64,000 nt of DNA from Ifrita kowaldi (lineage: Eukaryota > Chordata > Aves > Passeriformes > Cinclosomatidae): NCBI GenBank assembly GCA_013398055.1, contig VZRS01007681.1, positions 372,001 to 436,000 of the forward strand. Direction: 5' to 3'. Numbering within the stretch: position 1 is the stretch's first letter; each line of letters begins with the position of its first letter. The translations under genes were made by a program, and so were the position numbers. Of this stretch, positions 47,661-59,095 are shown piece by piece. Below the pieces are notes generated by a model. It saw nothing but the letters and a program-made list of their open reading frames with translations, did no database searches and was not told the DNA's origin.

Positions 47661-47904
47661 GTCACCTCTGAAAAGTACCTTCATTTTGTCATGACTCTTC
47701 TCGATACGAATCTCTCTCTACAGTGTAAGCATTAGTATTTTGTAATCTTTGGATTCAGATACAAGGGCACCTAGTTTTCCTTCTTTGTTTTTTTGGTCTC
47801 AAGATACCACACTTCGTGCAAGCATTTGTCCTGTACCTTTGAAAGCAATATACTCTCTTTCCCTGGAGAAAACAGTAAGTTTGATGAAATTGAGCTTGCA
47901 CTTA
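47661..47904. other. Sequence between CR1 fragments
   Basis: Unassigned. It may include heavily diverged CR1 sequence of the outer element and/or the body of the short plus-strand CR1 that ends at 47976. Confidence 0.4.
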
Positions 47905-47976
47905 AAGAAAGGTTTATGGTTTAGAGATGGACTTGGTGTTTTCCATCCTAGGGGATTCTGTGATTCTATTATAGGC
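47905..47976 (+). mobile_element. CR1 LINE 3' tail in opposite orientation
   Basis: The plus strand reads 'aggtttatggtttagagatg', 'gacttggtgttttccatcct' and then 'ggattctgtgattctatt', close to a CR1 3' UTR end with the ATTCTATG-type tail. It lies between two minus-strand CR1 pieces, suggesting a nested insertion. The fragment is short and diverged, so confidence is moderate. Confidence 0.5.
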
Positions 47977-48039
47977 AATCTAACTCTGTTATTGCAATTT
48001 GCGTCTACTAAACGTCCTCTTATTTGACACCTGAGAAAA
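47977..48039. other. Junction sequence between nested CR1 pieces
   Basis: Not recognised. A target duplication around the putative nested insertion could not be seen. Confidence 0.35.
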
Positions 48040-48505
48040 GCCTAACTCCATCTTCCCAAAGACTGACAGAAGTTAGGCAGTTGTAGATAGTAATCAGGAC
48101 CTGCAAAGCCTTAAATAAGCCTTAAAAGGTGTCTCAGCTGCTTCTTTTACCTTTTCTGCCCCAGACCCTCAAGTTTCTTGACAGCCATCCTCTGCCCTTT
48201 GCTCCAGTATGACATCTGTCTGGTACTGGGGAACCCAAAGTTAGGCCCAGCACCCTAGAGTTGGTCTCAAAGCTGTCAAACAGAGGAGAAAGATTACTGC
48301 CCTCCATCTCCTAGCTGTACCCTTGCCCCTACAGCACCAGATGCTGCTGGCTTTCACTGCTGCCAGCCCCAGGGTGGCTCCTGTGCAGCTTGTCCATGTA
48401 CCTCACAACCATTTCCACAGAGCTGCTGCCCAAGCAGGCTGTGCCTACTGTGGACTTTTCCTAACAACACCTAGATATCATCGCATTAACCCATGTCTTC
48501 TAAAC
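48040..48505 (-). mobile_element. Old CR1 LINE, coding-end portion
   Basis: The plus strand carries diverged reverse-complement CR1 phrases in order: 'agcctaactccatctt', 'ggcagttgtagatagtaatc', 'ttcttgacagccatcctctg', 'ggcccagcaccctagagttg', 'ccagatgctgctggctttc' and 'cagcttgtccatgtacctca'. These correspond to the end of the CR1 reverse-transcriptase coding region, which is thoroughly degraded here. It is the expected 5'-ward continuation of 47444-47660. Confidence 0.72.
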
Positions 48506-51500
48506 GGCAAGATTAAACAGCTGAGGGAGAAGTTTAAGCACACCTTGCAATGCATAAAGATTCTGTCAACAGAGGAGAACCACATTTCAAAATTAACAGA
48601 TTCAGCAGTTGAAAGATCAGAACTGTATCAACATTGGTGATATTAGAGGTGAAGCCACAGCTTATAAACAGACCCAACTGAAAAGGAAGATATTTTTGGA
48701 GAGAATTGAAGCAAAGATCAATAAATGTGGAGAGCAAATATTTACTCCTATGAGCCAATGAAGCAAGTTCCAAGAGTAAAACAGAGCAAACATTTGTGCT
48801 CAATTAACCCCTTTTACAGACAACACTCTTCTTGAAGCTGTGACTGCCAGCTGAGGTCCTCAGCTGTGGGCTAGGAGCAGAACTTGACCAGCAAGAGACT
48901 CAGCAGAATGTCTGAGGGTTTATTGTTTTCAGGTTTGTTTGCTGCAGTGAACACATTGAGAGAGTACATTTTTTATTCCTGGCATCCTCTACTTTTACAT
49001 TTGTAAAACACTTGTGTGTTAACTATTCAAAATGTACCAGCTGTTAGGAGACCCAGCAGGAAAATGACCCTCTGGAACTTGCTATGTGTCCCCAAGATCA
49101 TGTTCAGAGGCAAACTGCCAGAGAGGAATGGTTTACCGTACGTTTACAGTGATACCTTGAATTGGACTGGGTACAAAACTATCTTAATTTTAAGTTTGAA
49201 CTGAAAATAGAAAAGCACTACTCTTGACTGTATCTAAAAAAACCCACAGCCACATCCTCCTATTACTCAGACAAAAAGTTGAAAATATTTTTTGAGCAAA
49301 GGATGGCAAAACTACTTCCGAATATGCCTGAAGTAATGTTTACTTTCTGCATTCATTTTCTCCATGTTAAGGCAGAGAGAGAAGAGTGTACTAAATGTTA
49401 GGTCAAAAGCCTTAAGTATGTCTCTGTCACGCCTGAGTCTAATATCAACTTTTAGCTAAAAAGAATCAACTGTAAACACCATCTCAAATGTCCTCTAAGT
49501 CTAAGCCTGTGGCATCCTTAACATTGCTGAGAAATATATGATCTCACAGCTAGGATCTTCCTCATGCTTGCTATCACTGTAAATAATTTAGCCAAAACTA
49601 AAATAATTTCAATTACATTCTTGTAGTCATTTTGCATTTGAAGGTGTCATGTATTTGACAGATTCAGACCAACAATAATTAAAATTTTTATTCATGTATC
49701 TGAGTCTCTTTGCATACGCAAAAAAAAAATGAACAAAATCTCTAGCCATGTGATTTGGGAAAGAAGACTTACCTTTTTTTCTTTTTTTTAATTGACTCCT
49801 TTTGAGCCTATTTTCCACTTAAATCTGTGGTGCGAAAAAAGTGTGTTTGTGTATACTCTGGGTAACTTTCAGGTTCATGATGACACATTTTACCAGGTGT
49901 TTCCAACACTAAAATCCCCAGGATATCTGCACTAATTATTAGCAATTTTAGCAATTAATATTAATGTGTTTCAAAAATTACCTAGCGATCTTGCTGTGCT
50001 GACAAGTTAAAAAAGGTTATTCTAGCTTATCAATAGTCCACAACATTATATTTATGTCTATAAAACCTAGAGCATCTCCTCAAGCTTCAGATGATGTCAT
50101 GATATTATTCTTCATCTTAAAAAAATATTACCAAACAACCCTCCAAAACTGATTCAATAAGCACTTTTTTTTTTCCCAAGTATTATCTCAATCTGTCATA
50201 CGCTGCCTCATGTTGAGTTCTTTTTTCACTTTTCACTGATGGCTACTTCCAACTCAGCCAGTTTTACAGGAATAGTTTTAACAGAAGAATGACGCTCACA
50301 CCAGACAAGCAGCAGTGTGGTCACATTTGCGAGTTTCAAGTTCAGTTTTCATCAGAAGTTTATTTATTCTTGATGGACATGTGTATTAATAAGACAGTAA
50401 AGCTGGAAAATCTCTGGAGCACCTGAGCAACTTGCTAAGGAACTGGAGCATGTGCTGAATCCTTTAAACCCTGCCTGGTACCTGTCCTGCAAAATATAGC
50501 CTGCTCAAAATACCACAGGAAAATGCTTTGGCCTAATTATTGAAACACTTGTTACAGCTCCATATTAAAATTGAAACGTACTGATACGTAGAAAAATACG
50601 GTTTTTTTCTAAGAGCATCAAGAATAACATTGTTCCAAATCAATCGGCTTGGGGAAAGTTGACACTGGAACAGTTTTAAAAGCAGCAAGAGGGTTGAAGT
50701 ATTTTCAGTCTTTGAAGAAGGCAAAATGAATGAAGGCATAGAGTTAAGGAGAAAAGCAAGTGTTTTTAAATACTTTGCAATCATATGTCAAATGACTAAA
50801 CTAATACCTGCTAGTTTGTCAGTATGATGATGTCAAAAAAAATTTGACCAGGAAGGCCTTTGGAAATGTCAACCACTCCATGTCACGGTATTCTTGAAAC
50901 AAAAATGCTGTAAAGAGCTATATTATTGTAGTAAATAAAAAAGAAGAAATGTCACAATTGTAAAATCACAAATTAAACAACTGCATAATGTTCTCCTTTC
51001 ACTAACAGGTCTAAGATTAAATTCTGATACTCAGTTGTTTCAAGCTTATTGCTTTGTAATGGAACTACTAAGAAGCATAAGAGTGAAAAAGATGTTCCAG
51101 GTTCAGTCTCAGTGTAAAAAGACTGACTCAGTCCCCGTGATTTCATTCAATTTCAATTCACTTGTCTCCAAATGAAATAATCCCAATATTCTTAAAAGAA
51201 ATTACAATGAGATCATTAGTCTTTATCCAGCAGATAATTCAACAGTGACTATTTTTTAGAACATTATGTTTAAGTTTCAGAAGCTCCCTCTTTCCAGGAA
51301 AGTTAATTACTCTAATGTGTTTATCTAGTTGTCTAACAGTAATACGCTATGTCACTTTAAAAATAGGGCAGATTAAACAAATCTCTTTACTTGCCCTGTA
51401 AAAATATTGGTTGTGGTTTAAAATGCACTTCCATAAGCATGCCATTAATGGCTTGTCTTCTAAAACATTAAGGCATATGTAACTATAGTATTATGTTCTT

Positions 51501-52270
51501 CATAAACCCTGAGGCAATGTTGAAAGAAGATAAACAGCGACTTAATTCTAACTGCTATTGCCTAAATCTAAATGTGCTCTGAACAGATAAGATCAAAATT
51601 AAGCAACACTCAAGATCTGCTCATGCAAAGCAATATGCACTTGCTAAATTCTACCAGAGATTATGTCTGCAGATTTCATGTTTAACATTTTTAAACAGGA
51701 AACGAAGTGTACAGGTATGAAAAAGAAAACTATTTACACCACATTTTAAACATTTACCTATGTTGTGCAAAGTGCTATAGGGTCTTACTGTAACAGAGTA
51801 CAGGTTCTTGCAGGATCAAGACCAAATCTAATATCTAAATAACACAGTGCTTAACATGCATGCCCAGCTTTTGCTGAATTGAACTAATTCATGTGCATAA
51901 TTTTAGGCATGGTCCCGGGGTCAGAAGTGGAGTGCCCACCACACCAACACCCTCTTGTGAGAAATGCTCAGTTCTGACAGGGGAGAGGGGCCACCACCTC
52001 TGCTGGCACTGTGCTCGTCCCCATAACGAACAGCCTGGAAAGAGAGTAAGAATATTTGCTGGTAAGAATTAGTTAGGGCAATAAGGGCAAGGACCTTAGG
52101 ACCTTTGACGTAGAAGTTCAAAGACATTGAAATGAGCTAGAAAATAACAGAATAATTTCTATTTCAGTCCAAAGTGACATACAAGGTTAAAAAACCTTCT
52201 TACTTTTATATCCAAGATGATGAACACTGAGCCAGCTGTTGCATAGAGGCAAGATCTTGGGTGATGGTAG
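48506..52270. other. Unique AT-rich non-coding sequence
   Basis: No gene or transposon recognised apart from a moderately GC-rich, C-rich patch at about 51908-52035 that matches no family I know. Frames are up to 89 codons with no domain. Confidence 0.5.
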
Positions 52271-52959
52271 TCATGGAATCATAGAATCATCAAGGCTGGA
52301 AAAGACCTTCAAGGTCATCCAGTCCAACCATCCACACAGCACTGCCCCTGTAACACCAGAACCACTAAACCATATCACCCAGTGCCAGAGCCAGATGCCT
52401 CTTGAACACCTCCACAGATGGTCACTCCACCACCTCCCTGGGTTTCCTATTCCAATGCCTGACCAGCTGAACAGTGAAAATATTTTTTCTGGGATCTGAT
52501 CTGAATCTCCCCTGTCTCAGCTTAAGGCCATTTCCTCTTTTCCTCTCACTGTAGGAACACAGCAGAAAAGACCACCCCCCACCTCACTACACCCTCCCTT
52601 CAGGCCGTTGTTGAGAGCGATGAAGTCCCCCCCAAGACTCCTCTTCTGGAGACTAAACACTCCCAGCTCCCTCAGCCATTCCGCATCAGACATGCTTTCT
52701 AGGCCCTTCCCCAGCTCCGTTGCCCTTCTCTGGACTCCCTCCAGCACCTCAGTGTCTTTCTTGCAGTGAGGGGCCCAGAACTGGACACAGCACTCGAGGT
52801 GTGGCCTCACCAGTGCCCAGCACAGGGGGACAATCCCTGCCCTGCTCCTGCTGGCCACACTAGTGCTGATCCAGGCCAGGATGCCATCGGCCTTCTTGGC
52901 CACCTGGGCACACCCTGGCTCATGTTCAGCTGCTGTCACCCCCAAGTCACTTTCTGCCA
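52271..52959 (-). mobile_element. CR1 LINE, relatively young, about 0.69 kb
   Basis: The clearest CR1 in the window. The plus strand begins 'tcatggaatcatagaatcat' (tail octamers) and 'aagaccttcaaggtcatcca', then the whole 3' UTR and the end of ORF2 in the minus direction. Minus-strand translation of 52517-52984 is open for 155 codons. It contains the CR1 reverse-transcriptase C-terminal signatures 'LVRPHLECCVQFWAPH', 'KKDTEVLEGVQRRATE' and 'ELGVFSLQKRSLGGDFIALN'. The open frame and near-consensus phrases suggest a younger insertion than the other copies. It is 5'-truncated (full-length CR1 is about 4.5 kb) and cannot make an active protein. Confidence 0.95.
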
Positions 52960-52984
52960 ATGAAAAGAACAGCCTAATGTTCAA
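52517..52984 (-). pseudogene. Truncated CR1 ORF2 (reverse transcriptase C-terminus)
   Basis: This 155-codon open frame is the C-terminal remnant of the CR1 ORF2 protein. Only the region after the reverse-transcriptase catalytic core is present: the endonuclease domain, the polymerase motifs and the YxDD box are all missing. The first codons (about the first nine residues) come from flanking DNA, so the apparent start is accidental. It lies within the CR1 at 52271-52959 and should not be counted as a host gene. Confidence 0.85.
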
Positions 52985-53303
52985 CTCTGGTCAAAAAAAG
53001 TATATAATATGTTTTACTTTGTTAAGAAAGAAATAAGAGACCAAAACAGAGATTACTGTTCCATGGTATAACCTGAAGCTTTCTTGCATCTTAGATATTT
53101 TTGCCTAAATTGGAGACAGAGTGGTCAGGATGCAAAAAGAGTTGCTTTCTAATATCCATTGTCCACTATTATACATAATCAGAAGAGTTAGACTTGCAAA
53201 ATAAAATACTGAATTGCTATTAGCAACACAGGAAAAAAAGTAAAAATGAGAGTCTCAATGAAAAATTATTTTGAAAATTAGTATCTTTACCTTAAACACT
53301 CAG
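52960..53303. other. Spacer between CR1 and LTR
   Basis: AT-rich, nothing recognised. Confidence 0.5.
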
Positions 53304-53790
53304 TGATTATGATGCCTTTTCCTGGTCTTAAAATCAAGAGTCAAACACGGTTAGAAGGGAAAGAGGGATTTTACCTTTGTATTTATTTTAAGGATCCTTA
53401 GGTGCACTACGTCCAGGTGGAATGCACCTCAATGCACACCACAATGCACACCCACAACAGATCTGGTCTATCATTATGGGTCTTACCAATTAGCATATCT
53501 ATCAAAAATTCCCCAATGGGAGGCTCAAATGAGCCCCCCACCTCCCCAAGGAACCATCCCCTGAATGGTTCTATCTTAGTTTACAAAATGTGTTCTGGAG
53601 AGGACCTTGGTGTCTGGGGCTTTCTGAACCCTAACTATGAAACCTTTAAAATGTTTAGTTGGCTAGCTTGACAAACAAGTCCAAGGATGTAGGCAAAAAG
53701 CACTAAAGAATACAGAAGTTGTAAAAAGGTACAAAAGGGGCTTAAAAGAAAAGGCAAAAAATCATCATGGCATCAATTACACTAGTCACA
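53304..53790 (-). mobile_element. Probable solo LTR, about 487 bp, related to 32617-33049
   Basis: On the minus strand it starts TGTGACTAGTGTAATTGATG and ends GGCATCATAATCA, with TG...CA termini. AATAAA lies at 53382-53387. The poly(A) context on the plus strand ('tatttattttaaggatcctt', then 'aggtgcact') parallels that of the LTR at 32617 ('gtttatttgaagggccttc', then 'aaaggtaca'). The start (TGATGCC about 16 bases in) and end (GGCATCA) also correspond, so I infer one family. No clear TATA box and no target duplication were found, so the limits are approximate and the copy looks older. No retroviral genes adjoin. Confidence 0.6.
53382..53387 (-). terminator. LTR poly(A) signal AATAAA (minus strand)
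   Basis: TTTATT on the plus strand, in the R-like context shared with the LTR at 32617-33049. Confidence 0.55.
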
Positions 53791-55436
53791 TTTTTCATTT
53801 CTTAAAGCAACTTGCATTAGTTTTCTTTCAGAAATAACTTAATTAAAATAAGTGTTCTTATGAAAAGCAGACAGAAGTTACTCTTAGGAAAAAAAAAAAA
53901 GACTAATAGATGAACACTACTGATTTTAACAAGGGACAAACAGCAAAATCTCAATCATTTTACTATGATAATTTTATAGGATGCTGGGAGTTTTCCAGAA
54001 GTAAACATCTCCATTTCTTCAGATGAATTTTATTGCATATGTCCATAAAATTTTGATCTTGTCTTGAGTCTCTAGGCACTAAGACAAATAGAAAACAAAC
54101 AGTAACGACCTTGGACGTTACAGTGATATCTCAGTGGGTGAGCTATTGGAATGCAGATTAAGTTATTAATAGCAGTTATTAATTCTATTATGATAGTCCC
54201 TGCAAAATCTAGCTGAACAGCAGTACACAACTGTATTTTACAGACAAAAAAACTGTCCCTGCTCTAGAAGAATTCAAGATCAAAAATTTAGGTAAAGCAG
54301 AAAAAATGGTCAGTCTAGACTTGTTGAATCAAAAGTGAACCAGAATGATGCCAGCAATAAAACATGAAGTTTAGCAGAGTGTGTGGAGACTCATGTTTCT
54401 ACTTGCATAAAGAAATTAGAAAGAAGAACAACTGTGGGGGAACTGGAGTCAAAACCAAATGAAAGATGGGAATTATCCCATTCCTGGAAACCTGTGTACT
54501 CTCCAGTAGTGCCAGTAGCCTTGGACACACAGATTGCCTTCATTTTCCCCCAGCTGCCTCAAGACATCCTTGCAATAGCCTCCTCAGCACTAGAGCATGT
54601 TTTCAGTGCATGATGCTGTGGGAAGAGAAACACGGATTATGATAGAATCCCCCAAATATCCTTTTCACAGGGAAAACAGAGAAAGAGTCATCACCGTAGG
54701 GATTTGCAACCAGTTTTTATGTTTTTATTCATGACTTCAAACACTGAAGTGATTCTGAAAAGGTTGGTTAAGTGACTGCATTAAAGTGGTATCACAGGGA
54801 CTAAAAAGACAAGTATGGATGAATGGCTGCAGGAGGAACATTATGTCTTTACACAGGTGAATACTGACAAATAATTTCAGGGAATATTAACCTTGCTTTT
54901 CTGTCAAATCCATTGCACTTCTATTCATAGCCATCTCTTTGCATTGCAGGAATAATTTGCCAGAACAGGGCATTTTAAATTCATACTAGAGAACACTAGA
55001 AAACAGAATTGTTATTTATAGCTGGGAGTACTTGTACCAGAAATATGACTGATTTCTTCCTGGCCAGGAAACACAAGAGCACGTGACACATTTATTCAGT
55101 AAAAATCAGCTGAAATTTGAAGACCAGCTTTACTTTCTGTTCCAACAGATGAATAATTTTTTTTCAAAAAAAATCCAGCAAACAGTTTCTAGTTAATAAA
55201 TTTGGAAAAATGTCACATAAATAGTGAACAGGGAAAATCAGTTTTGACTGCCTAATACTAATCTAGAGGGAAAATTGACTAATCTGTGTGTCAGGATCTT
55301 TAAGCAAGCAGACATGCTTACACTGTAACAAGACTGTTCTTCAAATAGCAGCAGGTCCCATTTTGTCTAGTTGTGGATATTGCTAACTCCAAATTTGCAC
55401 TGCAGTGTAACCAAGCCCAGTCAGGCATTAAATAAG
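53791..55436. other. Unique AT-rich non-coding sequence
   Basis: No gene or repeat family recognised. Frames are under 80 codons. Confidence 0.5.
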
Positions 55437-55490
55437 GAAACTAGCATTTCTAGAATCATTTATAGATGGGGAAATTAGTATTTCTAGAAT
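55437..55490. repeat. 34-bp-spaced partial tandem duplication
   Basis: GAAACTAGCATTTCTAGAAT (55437-55456) recurs as GAAATTAGTATTTCTAGAAT (55471-55490), 18 of 20 bases identical, consistent with about 1.6 copies of a 34-base unit. Confidence 0.8.
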
Positions 55491-56814
55491 AAGCTACGTT
55501 TAGTTGAGGAAGCAATAAAGAACCCATGAATTATTCCACACGAGGAGAGAGCTTCTAATAAAATGCATCTGAGGTAATAACAGTCTACGCTGTAACAACA
55601 CAACGGTAGGCATGAAAACTATTGTAGAATTTTATGGCTTCCGAATCTATGCTGTTGCTACCAAGACAGTATAAATCCATAAGTATGGCTGGAAGAGGAG
55701 TTTTGGCTTGTCTCAGACAGAGGAAAGTGGACAGACACCCCACAAGGTTCTCTCTACATCTTGCACAGCTTTCCCCCTTGATATGAACATGCATATTCCT
55801 CATCTTTTTTAAGTATAAATTCAGCATTGTTTAGAAAATTATCTATGGTTACTTTCAAAAACATAAAAATGTGTTTCCTTTCTCAAAATAGAGCAGTGTA
55901 CATTTCAGTCATGTATTTGTTGATCAAGTGGTAAGTACAAGATTAAAAAGCATTACTATAAGTTCACACATGATTTGAAATTTTGATTAATAAAAGTATA
56001 TATAAAAAGTGCATACGTTACAAAAATTGAAAGTGTTAAGCAATATTCTACCATAAAATGTAAGTATTTATGCATTCTGCATGGAGTCTGTACTATTTGA
56101 ATAGCTACAACAGCTTAATAATAACAACAACTTAATTTTGTAAATTCAGATGTTGCATAGATTAGATATGTGTTAGACAGGCTTATCTAACAAAAATTTT
56201 GCCTACGGAGTGAAACCTACGTTTTCCTTTTCCTCTGCCTTCTAAGAAAATCACAGCAGTTCCTGGCTTAAAAAAAAGTGAACAGTTGCAGTCATACTCC
56301 TTATGTTTCTTTTGCTGTTAGTCAAGAAAAGCAGAAGTCTACATTTTTATGACATGCTAGTGTCAGAAATATTGGTGGAAAAAAAATAACTCTGACACAA
56401 AGTAAATTACTGGCGCTGCTCCTTCAAAGATGTTGCCAGAGACTAACTTTGCTTTTCTTATTCCTTATTAAAAATGTGCATAAAATTAGTACATAATTTC
56501 TCTATTTTCACTGAGAGGCTGTAAACCTTATCAGTGCCATTCCATTGACTCTACAAGTAAAATTATTAGGAAACATGTATTTCAGCTGCGGGTACACTGG
56601 GATATGTTTTCTGTTAATTGTTCTGTACTGCTTTATAATTATGCTTGGTTAACTTAGATTTGCTTGTAATTAGTAATTTTTATTAGGCCTGATAATTCAG
56701 TCTAGCTTGTAATAGTATATAAAAATAGAAATAAGTGTATTAGGGAAATACTTTGGGTGTACTGAAGAACCTCTTTAGAGTGAACTGAACAGATGAGTAA
56801 GGTTACCCTCGATT
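55491..56814. other. Unique AT-rich non-coding sequence
   Basis: Nothing recognised. The 80-codon minus frame at 55585-55827 has no domain. Confidence 0.5.
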
Positions 56815-57030
56815 TGCCTCTCTAGCAGGTAACAACCCTGGGCAGACTCCTGCTGCACCTGGAACAATGTGACTCCGTGTTATCCGATTAGTGAGACATG
56901 CCTCCGCAGGAACTAAGGTGCAAACAAGGCCACACGCTCGAGTCAACAATATGGATTTTATTTAACAATGATTGTGAGGTAGAGAGAGAGCAAGAAATAG
57001 AAAGAAAAGAGAAAGGGAGAGAGAGAGCAC
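56815..57030 (-). mobile_element. LTR-like fragment with GA-rich tract
   Basis: GC is higher and CpG more frequent than in the flanks ('cgtgttatccgatta', 'ctccgcagg', 'cacacgctcgagtc'). On the minus strand AATAAA (56958-56963) sits between an upstream CT-rich tract and a downstream GC-richer U5-like segment. From memory, several songbird endogenous-retrovirus LTRs have a GAGAGA-rich segment next to a TTTTATTT poly(A) region, and this resembles them. No TG/CA ends or target duplication were found, so this is probably an LTR remnant. Confidence 0.42.
56977..57028. repeat. GA-rich microsatellite
   Basis: Interrupted GA/GAAA repeats ending in a GAGAGAGAG run. Probably part of the LTR-like fragment. 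Confidence 0.85.
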
Positions 57031-59009
57031 TTCAGCATCAAATAAAGTAATTTCAGGTAGGACTACAGTGCAATTAATGAATACAGAATTTGATGCAAGA
57101 TTTCTTAAGAACTTGCCAATGGATTGTGTAAGAAGTGAATATCTTTGTCCTACTGAGTCGGACAAGGGCAGAGATTGCATTATCCTCTATAACACAAAAA
57201 CTGAAGCAAGTCTTTGTTGCCTGCACTAGCAATTTTAATGTCCTGCTTGTGATATTGGCTTTTTTCATCTTGCAGTCTTGTGATACTCTGTCTAAAACCA
57301 TTATTAGACAAGAATTCATCATCTGGGTCTTAGATGTTGTTCAACTATTTGAATTAGACAATACTAAACCTAGATTTGATTCTCTCCAATGTCTCTTAAT
57401 GAACTAATCTAACTTTTTTAGTTGCTTCCATGAAAATACTGATTAGTATGTTCAGTTTATTCATAACCATTTCACTTAATCCTCCACAAGATCATTTCAC
57501 TTGCTCCTGCACAAGATTGATTTTACTCAGTTTATTGGAAAACTGATGAATGATGAAGCTCACAACTCAGGTAACAGATGTGACAAAATTTCACCTTGTA
57601 TTAAGTGTCTAAGAAACTGTTTACTGTGGAGAAATCAGGACAACATATTTTAACCAAAGTTTTCATGTGGCTATCTTCATGAAGAGATTTGTTTACTGTG
57701 GCTCAGGACTAGTTTTGTAGCTTAACAGAGAAGTGAATGGATCTCAATGTTAAATGAAGATTGAGCTTAAAAAAAAAAATTTTTCAACCAGTAACTAACT
57801 TATCCATTTTACAAAAATTCTTTATAGACACAGTCAAAAAGGCTTACCCTCTCTCACCAACTCATAGCAGTTTTAAGCAAAAGATCATACACTTCCACCC
57901 ACAGCCGAGGAATGAGCCAGCAGCAGCTCCTATCCTCCAGTGCAATGGACATCCCAGTGAAAGTGAATGATGCAGTAGAGAGGAGAACAGAAAATAGGAG
58001 GAAAAACCAGCATTGTATAAAACCACTAAAAGTCCTATTCCTGCTATAATATCGAAACAAAGAAATCTAAAACAATACAAGCATGAAGATTCAAAACCAA
58101 CCTTGTATTAAAAGCAAAGAAGCAAAGAGAGGTAAAGAGATAAGCTGAAAGCTCAGGTTGAGGATACAGTTCTCAGTATATCCCTGGAAGTGTGGTCTGG
58201 AAGTACTCCAAGAGATCAGACTGTCTGAAGGTAGGATTACCTACACCTACAGCATTTACCTGACCTGGATAGACTCTGGATCTTGTGGAATACCTCTAGT
58301 TATATATGTCTGAAGCACTATTTATTTCCTAAGGCCTTTTTTTTTTCCCCAGACCGTTTAGTTCCCGTACGACCTTACTTCACTTACACAATAGTGTGAC
58401 CTCCAGGCAAAGCGTACTCAAATGCAATCTAAAGGACAACCTAAAATAACACCTAGATGATGATATCCAGTGTCAAGCAAAACACAGGAAAGTAGATATC
58501 AACTGAATTTAAAGCATGGTGTATTAGTAAATACATCATTCAGCCTTCACTAAATTACTCCATGTAGTTTTTCAACTTTATGTCGTTTTCAGTGTTACTT
58601 GCCATCAAGTCAAAACTAAAAACAGAATAGAGAGCATGCTCCAGTATGCTCCAGAAATATCACACAATCATGTGGTGGCAGGGATATTGTCACTTCAAAT
58701 GAAATAAAATTCAGTACGGTTATGAAGATCATATAAAGCCTAAACTGCAGGATAAATTTATGAAGGCTGAAGTCCCATTAAAGCTGCTGCCTTTCTCCTT
58801 AGGTTCTTTGAAGGTGATAATCAAACATCAAGATATGTAAGGTTTTGTGAAAGCCCATAAAGTTTTATTCTGACTTTCTACTTGAAACAGTTTTAGTATT
58901 TAAAAAAAATGCTATCTACTTCTTCTCCTGATTCTCTGAAAACTCCTCTGATAGGTCTTCTCAAAGTAGCCTAATGCAAACCACCAGGAATCAACACCTC
59001 ACAGATTTA
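57031..59009. other. Unique AT-rich non-coding sequence
   Basis: No gene or transposon recognised. Frames up to 90 codons overlap frames on the opposite strand. Confidence 0.5.
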
Positions 59010-59095
59010 GAATCATAGATCATAGACTACCACAAGTTGGAAATTACTATCAATCCCAACTCCTGGCTCTGCACAGGACAACCCCAAAACAATGG
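59010..59095 (-). mobile_element. CR1 LINE 3' tail fragment
   Basis: The plus strand reads 'agaatcatagatcatagact', 'cacaagttggaaatta' and 'ccaactcctggctctgcaca', then 'ggacaacccca'. This is the reverse complement of the CR1 3' end '...TGTCCTGTGCAGRGCCAGGAGTTGG...', the subfamily also present at 12968-13493. Only about 85 bases are recognisable. Confidence 0.75.
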
